Below, piece by piece: positions 15,273 to 24,934 of a DNA stretch of 41,224 bases. The stretch spans positions 1 through 41,224 of the forward strand of contig JABDHJ010000022.1 in NCBI GenBank assembly GCA_013285645.1. Direction: 5' to 3'. A program made the position numbers and the translations under genes. Each line of letters begins with the position of its first letter. Within the stretch, counting starts at the first letter, position 1. The DNA comes from Verrucomicrobiota bacterium. GTDB taxonomy: Bacteria > Verrucomicrobiota > Verrucomicrobiia > Methylacidiphilales > UBA1321. The notes under the pieces are model-generated. The model was not told where the DNA came from, made no database searches, and worked only from the letters and a program-made list of their open reading frames with translations.

Positions 15273-18200
15273 GTAAGTGGATGGTTTTCGGCGGGAGATT
15301 TTGGCTTGGAGCGTGTGGGGGAAGGATGACCATTGCCGCCGCCCGCTGCGGTTTCGTCGGCATGGGCGCCGGAACGCGAACGACCGGTCAACTCGACTTC
15401 GTCGATGACTTCGTATTCGTTCGGTTCGAGGAGCAGGGGATCGAAATGCATGTCCTTATCTTTCTTGCGTAAGAGACTGTAGACCACGGGAACAAAAAAG
15501 AGCGTGAAGATTGTGGCGACGAGCAAGCCACCGATCACTGCGCGACCAAGCGGAGCGTTCTGTTCGCCGCCGTCGCCGAGCCCGAGCGACATGGGCAACA
15601 TGCCGATGATCATGGCGAGCGCGGTCATGATGACGGGGCGCAGTCGCCCTTTTCCCGCCGCCAATGCCGAGTCGAAGGACGAGAGACCTCCATGGCGCTG
15701 CTCGTTGGCAAAACTGACCACGAGGATGCTGTTGGCGGTGGCGACGCCGATGCACATGATGGCTCCCATCAGGGCTGGTACGCTCACCGGAGTGTCGGTC
15801 AGAAAGAGCATCCAGACGATGCCCGCCAACGCGCCTGGAAGCGCCATGATGATGATGAAGGGATCAAGCCATGATTGGAAATTGACGACCATGAGGAAAT
15901 AGACCAGGCCGATGGCGACAAGGATTCCGAAGCCCAAGCCGGTGTAGGCTGAGGTCATGCTTGTGACTTGGCCACGAACCAGAACCTGTGAGCCGGTGGG
16001 CAGGATGCTATCGGGCGCGGGCGGGGTTTGGGCCGGGCTGAAGAATTTGGTGTAGAATTTTCCGAAGAACGTAGCCGGTGGAGCGTCCGGATGAGCGGCT
16101 GGCATGGGCTTGAATTGGTTGACGATTTTCTGCACGTCCGCCGCTACGCTGCCGAGGTCGCGGTCCTGAACGTTGACGAAGACGTCATAGACAGGCGCGA
16201 CGGAGTAGTGGGAAATGATGGCGGGGGTATTGGTGCGGGTGATCGGGGCGAGGTTTTCGAGTAACTGTGGCGTCGTCAGTTTGCCCGCGCTGATGGGCGA
16301 TTGTCTCAGGGCATCAAGCGAATCGATTTTGTATTGGGGAGTCTGCACGGCGACGGTGTAGTTGACTCCGTTGATCGGGTTGAGCCAATAATTGGGAGCG
16401 GTCTGGCTGCTGGAGCTGAGCGAGATGAGGAGATCATTGGCGACATCGCGCTGAGTGAGGCCGATCTGGCTGGCGCGGGTGCGGTCCACATTGACGAAGA
16501 AGGTCGGGTAGGTGTTCACCTGCTGGATATGGACGTCGACCGCGCCGCGCACATTGCGGATACGTTCCGCCAACTTGAGGGCGACTTGATAATCGGCCTG
16601 ATCATTCTTGGCGGGGCCGGTCACCTGCACGTCGATGGGCGAGGGGAGGCCGAAGTTGAGAATCTGGCCGACGATATCGGAAGGCTGGGTGAAGAAATCA
16701 TAGCCGGGCATCTGGTACTTGAGGCGATGACGGATCTCCTTCACGTAAGCCCAGGTCGATTTGTGGTTGGGCTTGAGTGAGACGAGCATTTCGCCGTCGA
16801 ATGGACCGATGGTGGCGGAATCGGTGAAGGCCAGATTGACACTGGGGGGAAGTCCAATGTTATCGAGTACGAGATCGAGTTCGTCTGCCGGGATGACTTG
16901 GCGGATGATGTCCTCCACTTGGGAAAATCCCTTTTCGGTTTCCTCGATGCGGGTGCCGCTGGGCGCGCGGATGTGGAGACGGAATTGTCCGGCATCGACC
17001 TGCGGAAAGAAGTCGCGACCCAGCACCCACGGATTAAAGATCACAAGGCTCAATACGGCAAAGCTGACTGCGATGATGATGACGCGGGTGGGCGCGTGCA
17101 GGGCGGATTCCAAGTAATGGACGTAGCGACCTTGCGTCCATTCAAATCCCTTGATGAAACGCCACTGGACGATGGCAAAGGGATTTTTTGGAGGAGGTAC
17201 GACGTGACCTTCAGGATGATGGACTTCGCCTTTCAAAAGAAAGTTCGCCATGGTCGGCGCGACGGTTCGTGAGAGAAAGTAGGAGGCCATCATGGCAAAG
17301 ACGACGGCTAGCGCGAGCGGCGTGAAGAGGTAGTAGGCGACTCCCTTGAGAAAGAAAATAGGCACGAAGACGATGCAGATGCAGAGCGTCGAGACGAAAG
17401 CCGGGATGGCGATTTGATGAGCGCCGTCGAGGATCGCCTTGACCATCCGCTTGCCGAGACTCATGTGGCGATGAATATTTTCAATGGTGACGGTGGCATC
17501 ATCGACGAGAATGCCGACGGCAAGGGCCAAGCCGCCGAGGGTCATGATGTTGAGCGTCTTGCCGAGCGCGGCCAGCAGGATGAGCGAGCAGCAGATGGCC
17601 AACGGAATCGAAATGGCGACGATGAGCGTGCTGCGCCATGACCCAAGGAAGAGGAGGATCATGAGTGCTGTCAGCATCGCGGCGATCGTGCCTTCCACGA
17701 GTACGCCGTTGAGGGCCGCCCTGACGAAAATCGATTGATCGAACATCGGCTCGACGCTCAGTGCGGCGGGGAGTTGCGATTTGACCAGGGGCAATTTGTC
17801 CTTGATGCCCTGCACAACATCGACCGTCGAGGCGGAGCCGTTTTTGAGCACGGTGAGCAACGCCGCCTTTTCTCCATTGAGCTTGACTACGTTGACTTGC
17901 GGTGCGTAGCCATCGCGAACTTGCGCGACGTCCTTGATGTAGATCGTGGCGCTTCCGACCTGCTTGATGGGTAGGTTATTGAGTTGATCGAGAAGGTCCG
18001 GGCTGCTGTTCATGAGGACGTTGTATTCGCGGTCGCCGATTTTCACCGTGCCTGAGGGCAGGATGACATTTTGATTGCCGATGGCGTCGCTGACCTGACT
18101 TGGGGAGATATCGAGCGACTGGCATTTTTTCAGGTCGAGATCGACGGAGACGAGCCGCTGTTTTCCGCCGTAGGGGAGGGGAATGGCCGCGCCTTTCACC

Positions 18201-18703
18201 TCGGCGAGCGGACGCCGGATGAAGTTCAGGCTTTGATCGTAGAGCTCGGCTTCAGGCAACGTCTTGCTGCTGACAGCGAGTTGCAGGATCGGAACCGAGG
18301 AGGCGTTGTATTGAATGATTAGCGGCGGCGTGGCGCCGGGCGGAAAAATCTTGAGCAACGTCTGGCTGATGGCCGTGACCTGAGCGACGGCCTGCTCGAT
18401 CTTGACGTTGGGTTGAAAGAAAACCTTGATGACGGCGAATCCCGGATACGAGATCGATTCCTGATGCTCGATGTCGTTGACGGTCGTATTCATCGCGCGC
18501 TCGCTGATGGTGACGAAGCGGCGTTCCATCTCTTGGGGAGGCAGGCCCGTGTAGGACCAGATGACGCTGACGACCGGGATGTCGATGGAAGGAAAAATAT
18601 CCTTCGGCATGGTGACGTAGCTCACGGCCCCCATGATCAGGATGAGGACGGCCATCACCGTAAAGGTGTAAGGTTTGCGAAGGGCGAGGCGAACAATCCA
18701 CAT
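15269..18703 (-). CDS. RND efflux permease (AcrB/HAE family)
   Basis: This is a proton-driven inner-membrane pump for drugs or other amphiphiles. The 1144-residue protein (ATG 18703) has the standard RND topology: helix 1 at 12-33, a large periplasmic loop, helices 2-6 at about 335-500, a second loop, then helices 8-12. The proton-relay pair in GILVDDATVTIEN is D401-D402. Late helices include ...LPGALAGIVWMLFLTDTPVSVPALMG... and ...GLLVATIFTLFFVPVVYSLL. It is about 100 residues longer than AcrB because of an insertion near 497-535 and a hydrophilic tail of about 65 residues. A TTG three codons upstream is an alternative start. It forms a transcription unit with the downstream adaptor. Confidence 0.93.
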   Translation of the reverse strand: MWIVRLALRKPYTFTVMAVLILIMGAVSYVTMPKDIFPSIDIPVVSVIWSYTGLPPQEMERRFVTISERAMNTTVNDIEHQESISYPGFAVIKVFFQPNVKIEQAVAQVTAISQTLLKIFPPGATPPLIIQYNASSVPILQLAVSSKTLPEAELYDQSLNFIRRPLAEVKGAAIPLPYGGKQRLVSVDLDLKKCQSLDISPSQVSDAIGNQNVILPSGTVKIGDREYNVLMNSSPDLLDQLNNLPIKQVGSATIYIKDVAQVRDGYAPQVNVVKLNGEKAALLTVLKNGSASTVDVVQGIKDKLPLVKSQLPAALSVEPMFDQSIFVRAALNGVLVEGTIAAMLTALMILLFLGSWRSTLIVAISIPLAICCSLILLAALGKTLNIMTLGGLALAVGILVDDATVTIENIHRHMSLGKRMVKAILDGAHQIAIPAFVSTLCICIVFVPIFFLKGVAYYLFTPLALAVVFAMMASYFLSRTVAPTMANFLLKGEVHHPEGHVVPPPKNPFAIVQWRFIKGFEWTQGRYVHYLESALHAPTRVIIIAVSFAVLSLVIFNPWVLGRDFFPQVDAGQFRLHIRAPSGTRIEETEKGFSQVEDIIRQVIPADELDLVLDNIGLPPSVNLAFTDSATIGPFDGEMLVSLKPNHKSTWAYVKEIRHRLKYQMPGYDFFTQPSDIVGQILNFGLPSPIDVQVTGPAKNDQADYQVALKLAERIRNVRGAVDVHIQQVNTYPTFFVNVDRTRASQIGLTQRDVANDLLISLSSSSQTAPNYWLNPINGVNYTVAVQTPQYKIDSLDALRQSPISAGKLTTPQLLENLAPITRTNTPAIISHYSVAPVYDVFVNVQDRDLGSVAADVQKIVNQFKPMPAAHPDAPPATFFGKFYTKFFSPAQTPPAPDSILPTGSQVLVRGQVTSMTSAYTGLGFGILVAIGLVYFLMVVNFQSWLDPFIIIMALPGALAGIVWMLFLTDTPVSVPALMGAIMCIGVATANSILVVSFANEQRHGGLSSFDSALAAGKGRLRPVIMTALAMIIGMLPMSLGLGDGGEQNAPLGRAVIGGLLVATIFTLFFVPVVYSLLRKKDKDMHFDPLLLEPNEYEVIDEVELTGRSRSGAHADETAAGGGNGHPSPTRSKPKSPAENHPLT

Positions 18704-19281
18704 GGGAAGCAATTATAAAATAGAGGAGAGAACTTCGGAATTGTTGACCAAAAGTTTAGTAGAGTACGCGCACTTCATGCGAAGTGCAAGAGTCGGAGCT
18801 TTATGAGGAATAAGGGAATCGCTTGGTACCTCTCATTCAAGGACACCATAAGATTCCAAGTTTGAGATCGTAAACCTGATCGAAAGTTAACGAGGATTAA
18901 ACCTAGTTGGCGAATAGATGTAAGTCTTAATAATCAATTTCAGAATATTTTTGTGAACGCGACTATATGTTGTTAATCCATTTATCGTAAATGATTTATG
19001 AATTAGTTTGAAAAATAAATTTGCCAGATTTGAAAAGATTTTGTTTAAAATTTGCTTTTTTTTCGTAACCCAACATGTTCATGCAACGTCTAACAAGAAG
19101 TGAGTCGGTGGTTGTTTGCGCCTTTAGACGGGAATTTGGGCCAGTGGGCCAAAAGGCGCTCGAATAGCTTAGAAACTACGGAAGGTAATGTTGGAAAACT
19201 CCTTGTTAATGCGAGGGGCCAAACTACCCGGTCCTCGGTTTGAGTCAGTTCGCCAAGGCTTGCGATGAAAGGATAATTCTT
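18704..19281. other. Gene-free A+T-rich interval
   Basis: About 580 bases separate the RND permease start from the next gene. I find no convincing gene, RNA or terminator. The stretch from about 18890 to 19075 is strongly A+T-rich with runs such as TTTTTTTT at 19055-19065. A small hairpin near 18769-18789 has GCACTTC/GAAGTGC arms. A minus-strand frame at 19090-19509 has repeat-free, low-complexity composition and lies opposite a better plus-strand gene. The region probably carries the permease promoter. Confidence 0.45.
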
Positions 19282-19860
19282 ATGAGTATCATGCACTGTT
19301 CCCTTCTTTCCTTGGGTTGTGTTTTTGGTTTTACACCCGCAAACGAACAAACCACGATGACCGCCCTTAGGGCCCTCAAAATTGCCCAACGGCGGTTGCG
19401 GCCTGAAGTACGGGCCAAGCTGTTGAGTGTTTCCAGCGCGCGCACGGATGAGAGCCTGGTGCCGGAGGCTTGGCGTTTCGTTTTCCTCGACCAAGCGACC
19501 AGCGGCCATAGCCGGGTCGTGACAGTAGCGGCTAAGACATCATCGGAGCATCCCGATACGGTCGAGGCTTTCAGTTCCTCCAAGTCAGATGACCTGGATA
19601 TTCTGCATCCGATTACGCAGAACAAGTTCCTGGTTGATTCCGACAAGGTGCTTGAGCAGATTCGCGAGGCATCCAAGCTGAAAGGTATTCTGGCGGCGGA
19701 ATATCGATTGCTCCAGCCACGCAGCGGTCGGGAACCGCTTTGGCATTTGTTTTTATATGGGCAGGAGCAGGAACCGGTGGCCTCATTCGTGATCGGCGCC
19801 AGGTCCGGCGACATTGAACTGAACGGTCACGGGGACAAAAAAATTCTCTGTGGAGCCTAG
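19282..19860 (+). CDS. Secreted PepSY-like protein, stop codon inside tRNA gene
   Basis: The 192-residue product starts at ATG 19282, preceded by an AAAGG Shine-Dalgarno about 9 nt upstream. An in-frame TTG at 19240 is less likely. The first 20 residues (MSIMHCSLLSLGCVFGFTPA) look like a signal peptide. Two similar halves follow, each ending in a strand-rich segment: AWRFVFLDQATSGHSRVVTV (about 64-83) and LWHLFLYGQEQEPVASFVIG (about 155-174). This is the alternating pattern of PepSY-type domains, but I am not certain of the family. The last ten bases, including the TAG stop, lie within the 3' end of the convergent tRNA-Ala gene. Confidence 0.65.
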   Translation: MSIMHCSLLSLGCVFGFTPANEQTTMTALRALKIAQRRLRPEVRAKLLSVSSARTDESLVPEAWRFVFLDQATSGHSRVVTVAAKTSSEHPDTVEAFSSSKSDDLDILHPITQNKFLVDSDKVLEQIREASKLKGILAAEYRLLQPRSGREPLWHLFLYGQEQEPVASFVIGARSGDIELNGHGDKKILCGA

Positions 19861-19929
19861 GGGATTCGAACCCCTGACCTCCTCAATGCCATTGAGGCGC
19901 TCTACCAACTGAGCTAAGACCCCAGAGAA
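19844..19929 (-). terminator. Extended tRNA stem with T-run
   Basis: On the minus strand the tRNA is flanked by TTCTCTG before and CAGAGAA after it, complementary over 7 nt, and the latter is followed at once by seven T (19843-19837). The tRNA with its flanks can therefore form a closed stem followed by a U-run, a terminator-like structure. Confidence 0.55.
19851..19923 (-). tRNA. tRNA-Ala (anticodon GGC)
   Basis: The 73-nt gene folds into a cloverleaf. The acceptor stem has GGGGTCT pairing with AGGCTCC, including the G3-U70 wobble that identifies alanine tRNAs. The D-loop is AGCTCAGTTGGTAGAGC. The anticodon stem CTCAA/TTGAG has loop TGGCATT reading GCC codons, and the T-arm is AGGGGTTCGAATCCCCT. 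The discriminator base is A, and CCA is not encoded. Confidence 0.97.
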
Positions 19930-19949
19930 GTTTGCGCGAAAGCGCAAAC
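19930..19949 (-). repeat. Perfect hairpin just before the tRNA gene
   Basis: Arms GTTTGCGC and GCGCAAAC enclose a four-base loop (GAAA on plus, TTTC on minus). It abuts the tRNA leader on the minus strand and may shape processing of the precursor. Confidence 0.7.
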
Positions 19950-20028
19950 GCGAGTGGTTAGAATAAGCATCTCTGCCGGTTGGTTACAACGGAAATTCGC
20001 AATTCTTACGTTCAGGTCATTTCAGGAT

Positions 20029-21999
20029 TTATTGGAAAGGCGCAGTTTGGTGGCTCATCGCCTGGGCGTGGGCCAGATTATTTTGGGCGTTGATGTCGTT
20101 GGGATTTAGGCGCAGGGCTTCCTGGAACTGGGAGATGGCTTCGTCGATGCGACCGCTTTGGGCGAGAGCGATGCCGAGGTTGTTATAGGCCTTGAGGTAG
20201 GTGGGATCGATTTCCAACGATTTTTGAAACTGGGCGATGGCCTCGGCGATCTGTCCTTTTTGGAGGAGAGCCCAGCCTAGATTGTTGTAGGCGTCGGCAT
20301 AGCGGGGATTGATTTCAAGTGCTTTTCGGAATTGCGTTATCGCGTCGTCCGGCTGTCCGCTTTGCAGGAGGATATTGCCGAGATTGTTGTGGGCATCGGC
20401 GTAGTTGGGATTGATTTGCAAAGCTTGCTCGTATTGGACGATGGCCTCATTGACCTGTCCGTTTTGGGCGTAGGTGATGCCGAGATTGTTGTACGCGCCG
20501 AAATTGCGGGGATCGATAGCGAGTGCCTTTTGGTATTCTTCAATCGCCTCATCCGGTTGCTGTTTTTGAAAAAGAGCATTGCCGAGACTGTTGTGGGCGT
20601 CGGCGTCTTTGGGATTTAGTTGCAGACTTTTCTGGATAAGGACGATGGCCTGATCGGTCCGGTTGGTTCGCGTGAAGATATTGCCAAGATTATGATCGGC
20701 GAGCCAACAACCGGGATTTTTCGCGAGGGTGTCGGTCCAGAGTGTTTCCTCATTTTGGTAAATCGAAGCCTGTCGCCAACTTAGAATGCTGAGGATCAAC
20801 AAGAGTCCGGCGCAAGCGGTTGTTTGCAGCCAAAGTCGCTTTGGAAAAATGAAATCTGAGAGCTTGGACAATCCTGCTCCGATTAGAACGAGCGGCCCCA
20901 TGCTGGCCAGGTATTGAAAATGATCGCCGACAAAGGAGTAGCGCCAAAAATATTGATCAACGAGTCCCAGCACAGGAAGCAGGGCAGCGATGAAATAAGC
21001 GAAGGCGAGGAAGTAGGGGCGTGCCCACGATTCGCGTTTGGACCATAAGATTGCCATGACGATGATGATGGCCAGCAGGGGCAGGTAGGAAAGTGCCTGT
21101 GTCGCGTTGATCTCCCAGCGAGGATAAATGAAAATCAGGGGATAGGGCCAGAGCAGTTTGCCGAGATAAAACCAGATCACGTCGCCTGAGGTCAGCAATC
21201 GAACCAGTAGACTGCGGACTTCTTGCGAATGATCGTCGAGGCCGTTCAGCTTGACTGTCCAGATGGTCGTGGCGGAGGCGAGGGCGGATACGAAAAAGAT
21301 GGGCGCGGTTTTCGCGAGGGTGCGCCAGTTCCATCGGCCATCCATCCACCAAGCACACAGACAAAGGACTAGAGGTAGCACTACCGTTGAGGATTTGCTG
21401 GCCATGGCCAGGACGGCGAAGATCAGGACGAGGGCGTCGTTCCAATTGATTCCGCTTTGTGCCCGGAGTCCTTTGATGAAGAAAAGAATTGCGAGTAGAT
21501 AGAACAGAGTGGACTGCGTGTTTTTTAGCTCTGTGATCCAGGCAACCGATTCCACTTCCACCGGATGCAAGGCCCAGAGCGCTGCGCCCAGCCATGCGCC
21601 GGGAATTTGCAAGCTGCGCAAAACCTGCCACAGCAGGAGCGCGCAGGCGCCATGCATCAGGACGTTGACAAGATGATAGGGCAGGGGATCGAGGCCCCAC
21701 AGCGCGTGTTCGATCCAGAAGGTCGTTAAGGTCAGCGGATAATACCACGCGGCGCTGGTGGTCCAGATTTCCTTCAATCCGAACGGCCCGATGATGCACG
21801 GATTCTTGGTTAAGTGCGCATCGTCGTCCCAGATGAATCCCGCGTGCCAGACGGGTTGGTAGGCCAGAAAAACGGCGAGGAGCAGGAGCAGGCCCCAAAG
21901 CCAATCGCGGCTGGACGAGGAAGTGAGCGATTGAGTTGCGGCGACTTTTACGGAAGTGTCCGTGCGGATCGACTGCTTTTTCCTGGATGCCTTCCCCAT
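20029..21999 (-). CDS. GT-C-like membrane protein with C-terminal TPRs (TMTC-like)
   Basis: The 656-residue product has an N-terminal helix (about 33-50) followed by the acidic first-loop motif WDDDAH (57-62), typical of GT-C glycosyltransferases that use lipid-linked sugars. About ten membrane helices run to residue 430. The C terminus (about 435-650) holds six 34-residue TPRs with the pattern AxNNLGxALxxxGxxxEAIxxFxxALxxxP. This architecture is like the eukaryotic TMTC mannosyltransferases and is common in Verrucomicrobia and Planctomycetes. ATG 21999 is preferred to the upstream in-frame ATG at 22110 because it avoids overlapping the GNAT gene. It is the last gene of the seven-gene minus-strand cluster, 14 bp after the GNAT gene. 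Confidence 0.82.
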   Translation of the reverse strand: MGKASRKKQSIRTDTSVKVAATQSLTSSSSRDWLWGLLLLLAVFLAYQPVWHAGFIWDDDAHLTKNPCIIGPFGLKEIWTTSAAWYYPLTLTTFWIEHALWGLDPLPYHLVNVLMHGACALLLWQVLRSLQIPGAWLGAALWALHPVEVESVAWITELKNTQSTLFYLLAILFFIKGLRAQSGINWNDALVLIFAVLAMASKSSTVVLPLVLCLCAWWMDGRWNWRTLAKTAPIFFVSALASATTIWTVKLNGLDDHSQEVRSLLVRLLTSGDVIWFYLGKLLWPYPLIFIYPRWEINATQALSYLPLLAIIIVMAILWSKRESWARPYFLAFAYFIAALLPVLGLVDQYFWRYSFVGDHFQYLASMGPLVLIGAGLSKLSDFIFPKRLWLQTTACAGLLLILSILSWRQASIYQNEETLWTDTLAKNPGCWLADHNLGNIFTRTNRTDQAIVLIQKSLQLNPKDADAHNSLGNALFQKQQPDEAIEEYQKALAIDPRNFGAYNNLGITYAQNGQVNEAIVQYEQALQINPNYADAHNNLGNILLQSGQPDDAITQFRKALEINPRYADAYNNLGWALLQKGQIAEAIAQFQKSLEIDPTYLKAYNNLGIALAQSGRIDEAISQFQEALRLNPNDINAQNNLAHAQAMSHQTAPFQ

Positions 22000-22013
22000 G
22001 GCCGGTGCAATGG

Positions 22014-22544
22014 CTAAAACTTGGGGCCGCGCAAATCGATTACGCCGTTCGGCCAATCGACGATACCGAGGGGCTTGATGAGAAAGCTTGGTAGCGGTTC
22101 GATCAACCACTCGCCGGTTTTGGGATCGAGATGGCGAATGGAATTTTCAACGCCGCGATAGCCGCTGGATCCGTAGACACGGAGATCGCCCAGGAGAATG
22201 CCAAAGGGAATGCCCTGGCCGATCATCCAATCGTCACTCATCGCCAATAATCGGTGCACCAGGCCCTGGCCTCGGTGGGAGGCGGCGACGCAGACTTCAG
22301 CGATTCCTCCCATGCGCAGATCACCTGCGGATGTGCCGATGACCTTGTCGTGGATGGCGAGGTGCGCGACCAGTTGGCCGCTGCTGTCCCGGGTCAGCCA
22401 GCGATGCGAGGGCATCTCGGTGAAAAAGCGCTGGCGGGAAAACACGGCATTGACCTCTCCAGTGAAGCAGGAGGAAAGCAGTGTGCGTAATTCGGCGTCG
22501 AGTGCATCGCTGACGTCGCGGTCGTTGATATACTCAATTTGCAT
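22014..22544 (-). CDS. GNAT-family N-acetyltransferase
   Basis: A 176-residue acetyl-CoA-dependent acyltransferase. The acetyl-CoA loop is HRGQGL (90-95, the Q/RxxGxG/A motif) at the start of helix 3, after the strand [11 protein letters not shown] 22544 ([10 protein letters not shown]) overlaps the upstream creatininase-like gene by 11 bp; an earlier in-frame start at 22580 would overlap more and lacks similarity. Substrate is not evident. Its position between a creatininase-family enzyme and a GT-C membrane protein suggests modification of a small amine or sugar. Confidence 0.85.
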   Translation of the reverse strand: MQIEYINDRDVSDALDAELRTLLSSCFTGEVNAVFSRQRFFTEMPSHRWLTRDSSGQLVAHLAIHDKVIGTSAGDLRMGGIAEVCVAASHRGQGLVHRLLAMSDDWMIGQGIPFGILLGDLRVYGSSGYRGVENSIRHLDPKTGEWLIEPLPSFLIKPLGIVDWPNGVIDLRGPKF

Positions 22545-23346
22545 TGGGTCGTCCGGATACTTTTTTGGCGCGGCGGGCAAATTCCTTTGCCAGCGCGTGA
22601 GCGGTACGGTCGGCTTTTACGGCTGCGATGTAATCGGCGAGGGTGTCGACCAATCCATCGCGGATGGCGATTCCCTTTTCGAGCGATGCCCGGCGGGCGT
22701 CGCCGGCATAGTGCTCGGGATGATCGGCGTACCATGCCATGGCGTTGCGTGTGGGAGGCAGATGCTTCATTCGTCCCAGCGCTTTGCCGCCCTTGGCCGG
22801 TGCGCGATCGAGATGAACGTGTTCGGGATTGGTTGCGAGCAGGAGGCTGGCTTCCCATTCGCCCGCGTGATCAAGACGGGTAAGGAGATCGCCCCATTTA
22901 CTTTTCTTTCGCCGGTCCTCCGAAATATGGGCGAAGGTGGGGAGATAAACCTGATAGGGCTTGTCTTCCGCGAGGCAGAATTGGGTGATGAGCGGAAGGA
23001 GCGCTTCGTTTCCACCATGTCCATTGACGATGATGATCTTGCGAAAACCGTTGCGTCCGATTTCATCCAACAGCGAAAGAAAAAGATCCAGCAGCAGTTT
23101 TGGTGGCAATGTGACCGTGCCTGGAAAGCAGCGGGCCTCAAAAATCTGACCGAAAAAGAAGTTGGGAAAGACGACCGCCTTTTCTTTTTCTGCGGCGAGG
23201 CAGGCGAGTTTGTGGCTGATCAGGCAGTCGGTGCCGAGTGGCATGTGATCGCTGTGGGGTTCAAGGACGCCGGTCGGCAGGATGCAGACGCCCGTTTTTC
23301 GTACAGCGAGGGAAAATTCCTTGGTGCTGAGATGTTCCCATTGCAT
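22534..23346 (-). CDS. Creatininase-family amidohydrolase
   Basis: Members of this family are Zn/Mn-dependent amidohydrolases. They include creatininase, the MftE peptidase and the FAPy deformylase ArfB. The 270-residue product shows the metal-binding start GVLEPHSDHMPLGTD (E29, H31, H34, D40), the NGHGGN loop (108-113) and DHAGEWEAS (159-167, E163). The usual EQHGxHLPLGTD is changed to EPHSDHMPLGTD but keeps the ligands. It is the fifth gene of the seven-gene cluster, 44 bp after the glycosyltransferase and overlapping the GNAT gene by 11 bp. Its substrate cannot be read from the sequence. Confidence 0.88.
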   Translation of the reverse strand: MQWEHLSTKEFSLAVRKTGVCILPTGVLEPHSDHMPLGTDCLISHKLACLAAEKEKAVVFPNFFFGQIFEARCFPGTVTLPPKLLLDLFLSLLDEIGRNGFRKIIIVNGHGGNEALLPLITQFCLAEDKPYQVYLPTFAHISEDRRKKSKWGDLLTRLDHAGEWEASLLLATNPEHVHLDRAPAKGGKALGRMKHLPPTRNAMAWYADHPEHYAGDARRASLEKGIAIRDGLVDTLADYIAAVKADRTAHALAKEFARRAKKVSGRPNAN

Positions 23347-23390
23347 AGGGCGATTATGGGTTGCTGATATTCTTGAGTCGAGCGATTAGG

Positions 23391-24545
23391 TCATTCCGCT
23401 CGACCGATGGTTTCGAGGAATTGATTTACGACCAGCGGAGCGGAGCAGTATTTTTCCGCGATCTTGCGTGCGGCGCGGGCGTGGCGGACGGGGTCTTTCC
23501 CAACTTCGTCCAAGGCCGCGGCGGCGCTGGTTTCGTCATGGAAGGAGAGCAGGCCTTCGTCGTGCGGATAGAAATCGGTCCAACCGGTGTCCTGCAAAAT
23601 GACGGGGCGTCCGAGCGCGAGATAGGTGGCGCTGCGATCGCTGAACCAACCGCAGCGGGAGAGGACATAGCCCTGCTTGGCGACGCAAAACTCGCCGCGG
23701 CTTTGCGCGAGGTAATCGCGATAGCGCTGCCAGGGTGTATTGAGGGGGCGCACATCAATGAGGTTCCAGCCGGCATTACGGAAGAGTTTGGTGGTCTCGT
23801 CGTCAGGATGGAGATCGGTGGCGATTTCCAGCTTCTCCTTTGTCTTGCGAGGGAGGTTGATCAGCTTGTTGAATTCCTCCGATTTGTTGCCGTACCAGCC
23901 GCCGTCGTATTCGACTTGCGGGTAGCCGTACCAATGGGTACAGGTGGTCCAGACATCGCCCGGTTGATCTGGCTTTGGATTGGTAAAATAATCGAGCACG
24001 ACTGGCACGCCGAGCGGGAGCCACGTTTTCTCGGCGAGGGGAGAGCGGCAGTCCTTGCGGCCCAGATGACGACCGATCGAGACGAACTTGGTGTGGAAAT
24101 CGAGATGCATGTCGGACTTGTAGACTTCCGCCCAGATCTGGGTGAAGGCGGGGTCGAGATCGGCGTAGATTCTTTCCGGCAAAACCTCGAGTACGTCGCG
24201 TTGTTGAAAATGGCCGGAGATGTTGAAGAGAAATTCGGCGTCACGGGCGAAGTTGATGAGGTCGGCACGTTGCGGGGACTCGCCGTCGAAGAGCAGTGTG
24301 GCACGGTCGCTCAGGCCGAACTCGTTGACGACGGTATTCCAGTGGCTGAGATTGGCGCTGACACCGGGCGCGCATTTTTGGCCGCTGGTATCGATGCAAC
24401 TGGCGGACGGAATGTCCTCGACCATCCAGACGTCCCACCCGGCGAGGCGAAAGCCCAGCACCCACTGCAGGAAGGCCCAGGTGTTGCCCGCACCATGGAT
24501 GGGGTACGAGGCGAGGTTGACTCCAATGACGGCGCGGCGCGGCAT
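23391..24545 (-). CDS. CgeB-like glycosyltransferase
   Basis: The 384-residue product (from ATG 24545, MPRRAVIGVNLAS) looks like a two-domain GT-B protein. The N-terminal half has VIGVNLASYPIHGAGN and later YADLDPAFTQ. The C-terminal half carries AQSRGEFCVAKQGYV and SDRSATYLALGRPV, typical of the donor-sugar-binding half of CgeB/group 1 transferases. It begins 4 bp after the small membrane gene and follows a UDP-glucuronate decarboxylase gene, so UDP-xylose or a related sugar nucleotide is a reasonable donor guess. That guess rests only on neighbours. Confidence 0.8.
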   Translation of the reverse strand: MPRRAVIGVNLASYPIHGAGNTWAFLQWVLGFRLAGWDVWMVEDIPSASCIDTSGQKCAPGVSANLSHWNTVVNEFGLSDRATLLFDGESPQRADLINFARDAEFLFNISGHFQQRDVLEVLPERIYADLDPAFTQIWAEVYKSDMHLDFHTKFVSIGRHLGRKDCRSPLAEKTWLPLGVPVVLDYFTNPKPDQPGDVWTTCTHWYGYPQVEYDGGWYGNKSEEFNKLINLPRKTKEKLEIATDLHPDDETTKLFRNAGWNLIDVRPLNTPWQRYRDYLAQSRGEFCVAKQGYVLSRCGWFSDRSATYLALGRPVILQDTGWTDFYPHDEGLLSFHDETSAAAALDEVGKDPVRHARAARKIAEKYCSAPLVVNQFLETIGRAE

Positions 24546-24549
24546 ATAA

Positions 24550-24915
24550 TTAAAGTTCTTGGATGAGGACAATCAACGAGCACCAGATGATTCCGCCTCC
24601 GGCCAACAGGGCGCCGGGAGCCATGATCCATTGATAATAATAGCCCATTTTTTCGTGGTACTGTGCGTAGCAGTTGGCGAAAAGCATGACAGCCATGCCG
24701 AGATAGGCCAGTCCCATGATGACTGCCTGCTCTCCTGTGACAGGCATGAAATAGAGAAACAGAAAGTGGTGACGATCTGACCAGATTGCATACGAGTGTC
24801 CCGACACAAGTGAGTAGAGACTCCACGCGGCGAGCGCGATTGGCAGCATGATGCCCAAGCCGTAACGCAGCCACCAGAAGTCCGTATCACTAAGTGGAAG
24901 CTGGCGGTTGGACAT
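24550..24915 (-). CDS. Small integral membrane protein
   Basis: The 121-residue product (ATG 24915, MSNRQLPLSDTD) has three predicted helices (about 17-38, 65-84, 97-118) and two short polar loops, with no motifs that I recognise. It sits 19 bp after the UDP-glucuronate decarboxylase gene and 4 bp before the glycosyltransferase. It is very likely part of the same transcript and may be a membrane anchor or transporter subunit for envelope sugar synthesis. Reading frames on the opposite strand here are shadows. Confidence 0.7.
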   Translation of the reverse strand: MSNRQLPLSDTDFWWLRYGLGIMLPIALAAWSLYSLVSGHSYAIWSDRHHFLFLYFMPVTGEQAVIMGLAYLGMAVMLFANCYAQYHEKMGYYYQWIMAPGALLAGGGIIWCSLIVLIQEL

Positions 24916-24934
24916 AACCAAGGCCTGGATTCGC

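Noticed and set aside
19090-19509. Minus-strand frame opposite the secreted PepSY-like gene
   Set aside because: The plus frame has a Shine-Dalgarno and signal peptide, and the minus frame lacks any recognisable pattern.
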